The notes under the pieces are model-generated. The model worked only from the letters and a program-made list of their open reading frames with translations. It had not been told where the DNA came from and searched no databases. A DNA stretch of 30,443 bases, from positions 1 to 30,443 of the forward strand of contig CAJUGF010000015.1 in assembly GCA_910585915.1 (NCBI GenBank), in the 5' to 3' direction. The stretch is from an uncultured Bacilli bacterium. GTDB taxonomy: Bacteria; Bacillota_I; Bacilli_A; RF39; UBA660. The number at the start of each line of letters is the position of its first letter. Within the stretch, counting starts at the first letter, position 1. Shown here one piece after another: positions 29,917 to 30,443 of this stretch. A program made the position numbers and the translations under genes.

Positions 29917-30201
29917 CTAAATTTTCAATTTCTTTAAAATTTGTGTAATTTCTGATAATGAATATTTTTGATTATGCTCTTTAATAAAAAATGGTTTGTT
30001 AGATATTTCATTAACTTTATATTCTAGGATTGTAAGAGTAGTAGGATATGTAATTAGATACTCTATAGGCTCTATAATCTGTAAATTAGTATGTAGAATA
30101 TGTTTTATTGCACCTTTCTTAACTTTGTAGGTGTAATCTTTAATTGCCTCCAATATTTCAGTATTTGGCTTTAATGTTTCAATTGTTTTAAATTCCAACA
30201 T
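29917..30201 (-). CDS. Conserved 94-residue protein at the right end of element 2
   Basis: A 94-residue protein (MLEFKTIETLKPNTEILE ... DYTYKVKKGAIKHIL ... LQIIEPIEYLITYPTTLTIL ... YSLSEITQILKKL) with a helix-strand layout and no recognised domain. A truncated copy exists at the end of element 1, so the gene belongs to the element right end. The ATG (30199-30201) follows AGGAGG; an in-frame TTG just before it is not needed. The leader lies inside the right attachment end, so integration joins its promoter region to host DNA. Control by, or a role in, recombination is plausible but unproven. Confidence 0.7.
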   Translation of the reverse strand: MLEFKTIETLKPNTEILEAIKDYTYKVKKGAIKHILHTNLQIIEPIEYLITYPTTLTILEYKVNEISNKPFFIKEHNQKYSLSEITQILKKLKI

Positions 30202-30219
30202 CAAAAAAGTCCTCCTTTC

Positions 30220-30303
30220 TAGAAAGAGAACTAAAGCTTTTTATATAAAATAAAAACTCACGACACCAATCAGGTTCGTAAGTTGTATTCATTTGGAGCG
30301 AAT
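30220..30303 (-). repeat. Right attachment end of element 2
   Basis: TAGAAAGAGAACTAAAG (30220-30236), then TTCGTAAGTTGTAT (30275-30288) and GGAGCGAAT (30295-30303). The first two are inverted copies of the inner motifs of the left ends (13 of 14 positions for the second). Bases 30304-30418 beyond it are A/T-rich flanking DNA in which I see no gene. Confidence 0.72.
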
Positions 30304-30418
30304 GGTTAAGTTATTTCAAACTTTTTTTCACCAATTAGGAATTAATACTCATTTGTATCAATTTCTACTAATATTTTAACAAATAATAGAAAAAGTAACA
30401 ATACAATTTCACTATTTT

Positions 30419-30443
30419 AGATCTGAAGAGCGTCGTGTAGGGA
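30419..30443 (+). other. Illumina sequencing adapter, not biological
   Basis: The final 25 bases match the Illumina TruSeq read-through adapter at 24 positions (AGATC, then T instead of G, then GAAGAGCGTCGTGTAGGGA). It marks an untrimmed contig end. Confidence 0.97.

Larger units (their letters stand above)
24457..30298. mobile_element. Element 2: Tn4451-like integrative element with intact recombinase
   Basis: Bounded by the left end at 24455-24509 and the right end at 30220-30303, both with GGAGCGAAT. The cargo is a CHAT protein (minus) and a T-box-controlled tyrosyl-tRNA synthetase (plus). The backbone on the minus strand is the three-hairpin module, tnpV, an 80-residue gene, a large serine recombinase and a 94-residue gene. 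No relaxase is present. Size is about 5.8 kb. Joining the ends gives a near-symmetric site with inner arms CGTAAGTTGTAT and ATACAAGTTACG around GGAGC, as expected for a circular form. Confidence 0.78.

Overview
The window reads as one low-GC contig from a Firmicutes/Bacilli-type bacterium, probably a small-genome gut lineage near the Erysipelotrichales/RF39 or mollicute-like groups. This is inferred from AT-rich codon use, standard stop codons (TGA is a real stop), tRNA-Asn with encoded CCA, PduL-type phosphotransacylase, a camelysin/TasA-like secreted protein, T-box control and Prp-type N-termini. The last 25 bases (30419-30443) are Illumina adapter with one mismatch, so the right edge is a contig end. 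The left edge cuts a gene that starts at base 8.

Bases 1-13870 are ordinary chromosome, mostly minus strand: a PadR regulator, a MarR + MacB-like ABC transporter operon, tRNA-Asn, an MntP-like membrane protein, dusB-pduL behind a decayed acetyltransferase, a small zinc-ribbon protein, a catalytically degenerate histidine-phosphatase homologue with a COG2426 membrane protein, a two-component system, a ZIP-patatin-YebC cluster, and two envelope proteins. The YebC homologue has an N-terminus like the Prp-cleaved extension of ribosomal protein L27. Bases 13870-16880 turn accessory: a possible papain/transglutaminase-like protein, an orphan AbiEii nucleotidyltransferase, an IS3 remnant and an unknown short gene.

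Bases 16887-30303 hold two related integrative elements of the Tn4451 (TnpX/TnpV) type, separated by a UvrA-like ABC ATPase gene. Both left ends carry a 55-bp sequence (54/55 identical) and both right ends a related sequence in inverted orientation. Joined, the ends form a near-symmetric attP-like site centred on GGAGC. Element 1 (about 16.89-21.77 kb) carries two GNATs, a small P-loop kinase-like protein, an S51 peptidase-like protein and a frameshifted RHH mobilisation-type gene. Its recombinase gene has been replaced by an IS110-family insertion sequence with a likely bridge-RNA region. Element 2 (about 24.46-30.30 kb) carries a coiled-coil CHAT (caspase-like) protein, a tyrosyl-tRNA synthetase, tnpV, a small unknown gene, an intact large serine recombinase and a 94-residue end gene. 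Both share a three-hairpin non-coding module that may be an oriT.

The most striking control region is upstream of the mobile tyrosyl-tRNA synthetase gene. A T-box leader with terminator is followed by a well-primed 37-codon ORF that begins with four consecutive tyrosine codons and overlaps the synthetase start. This suggests two layers of tyrosine sensing. Intact TnpX in element 2 could in principle mobilise the recombinase-less element 1 in trans, because their ends match.
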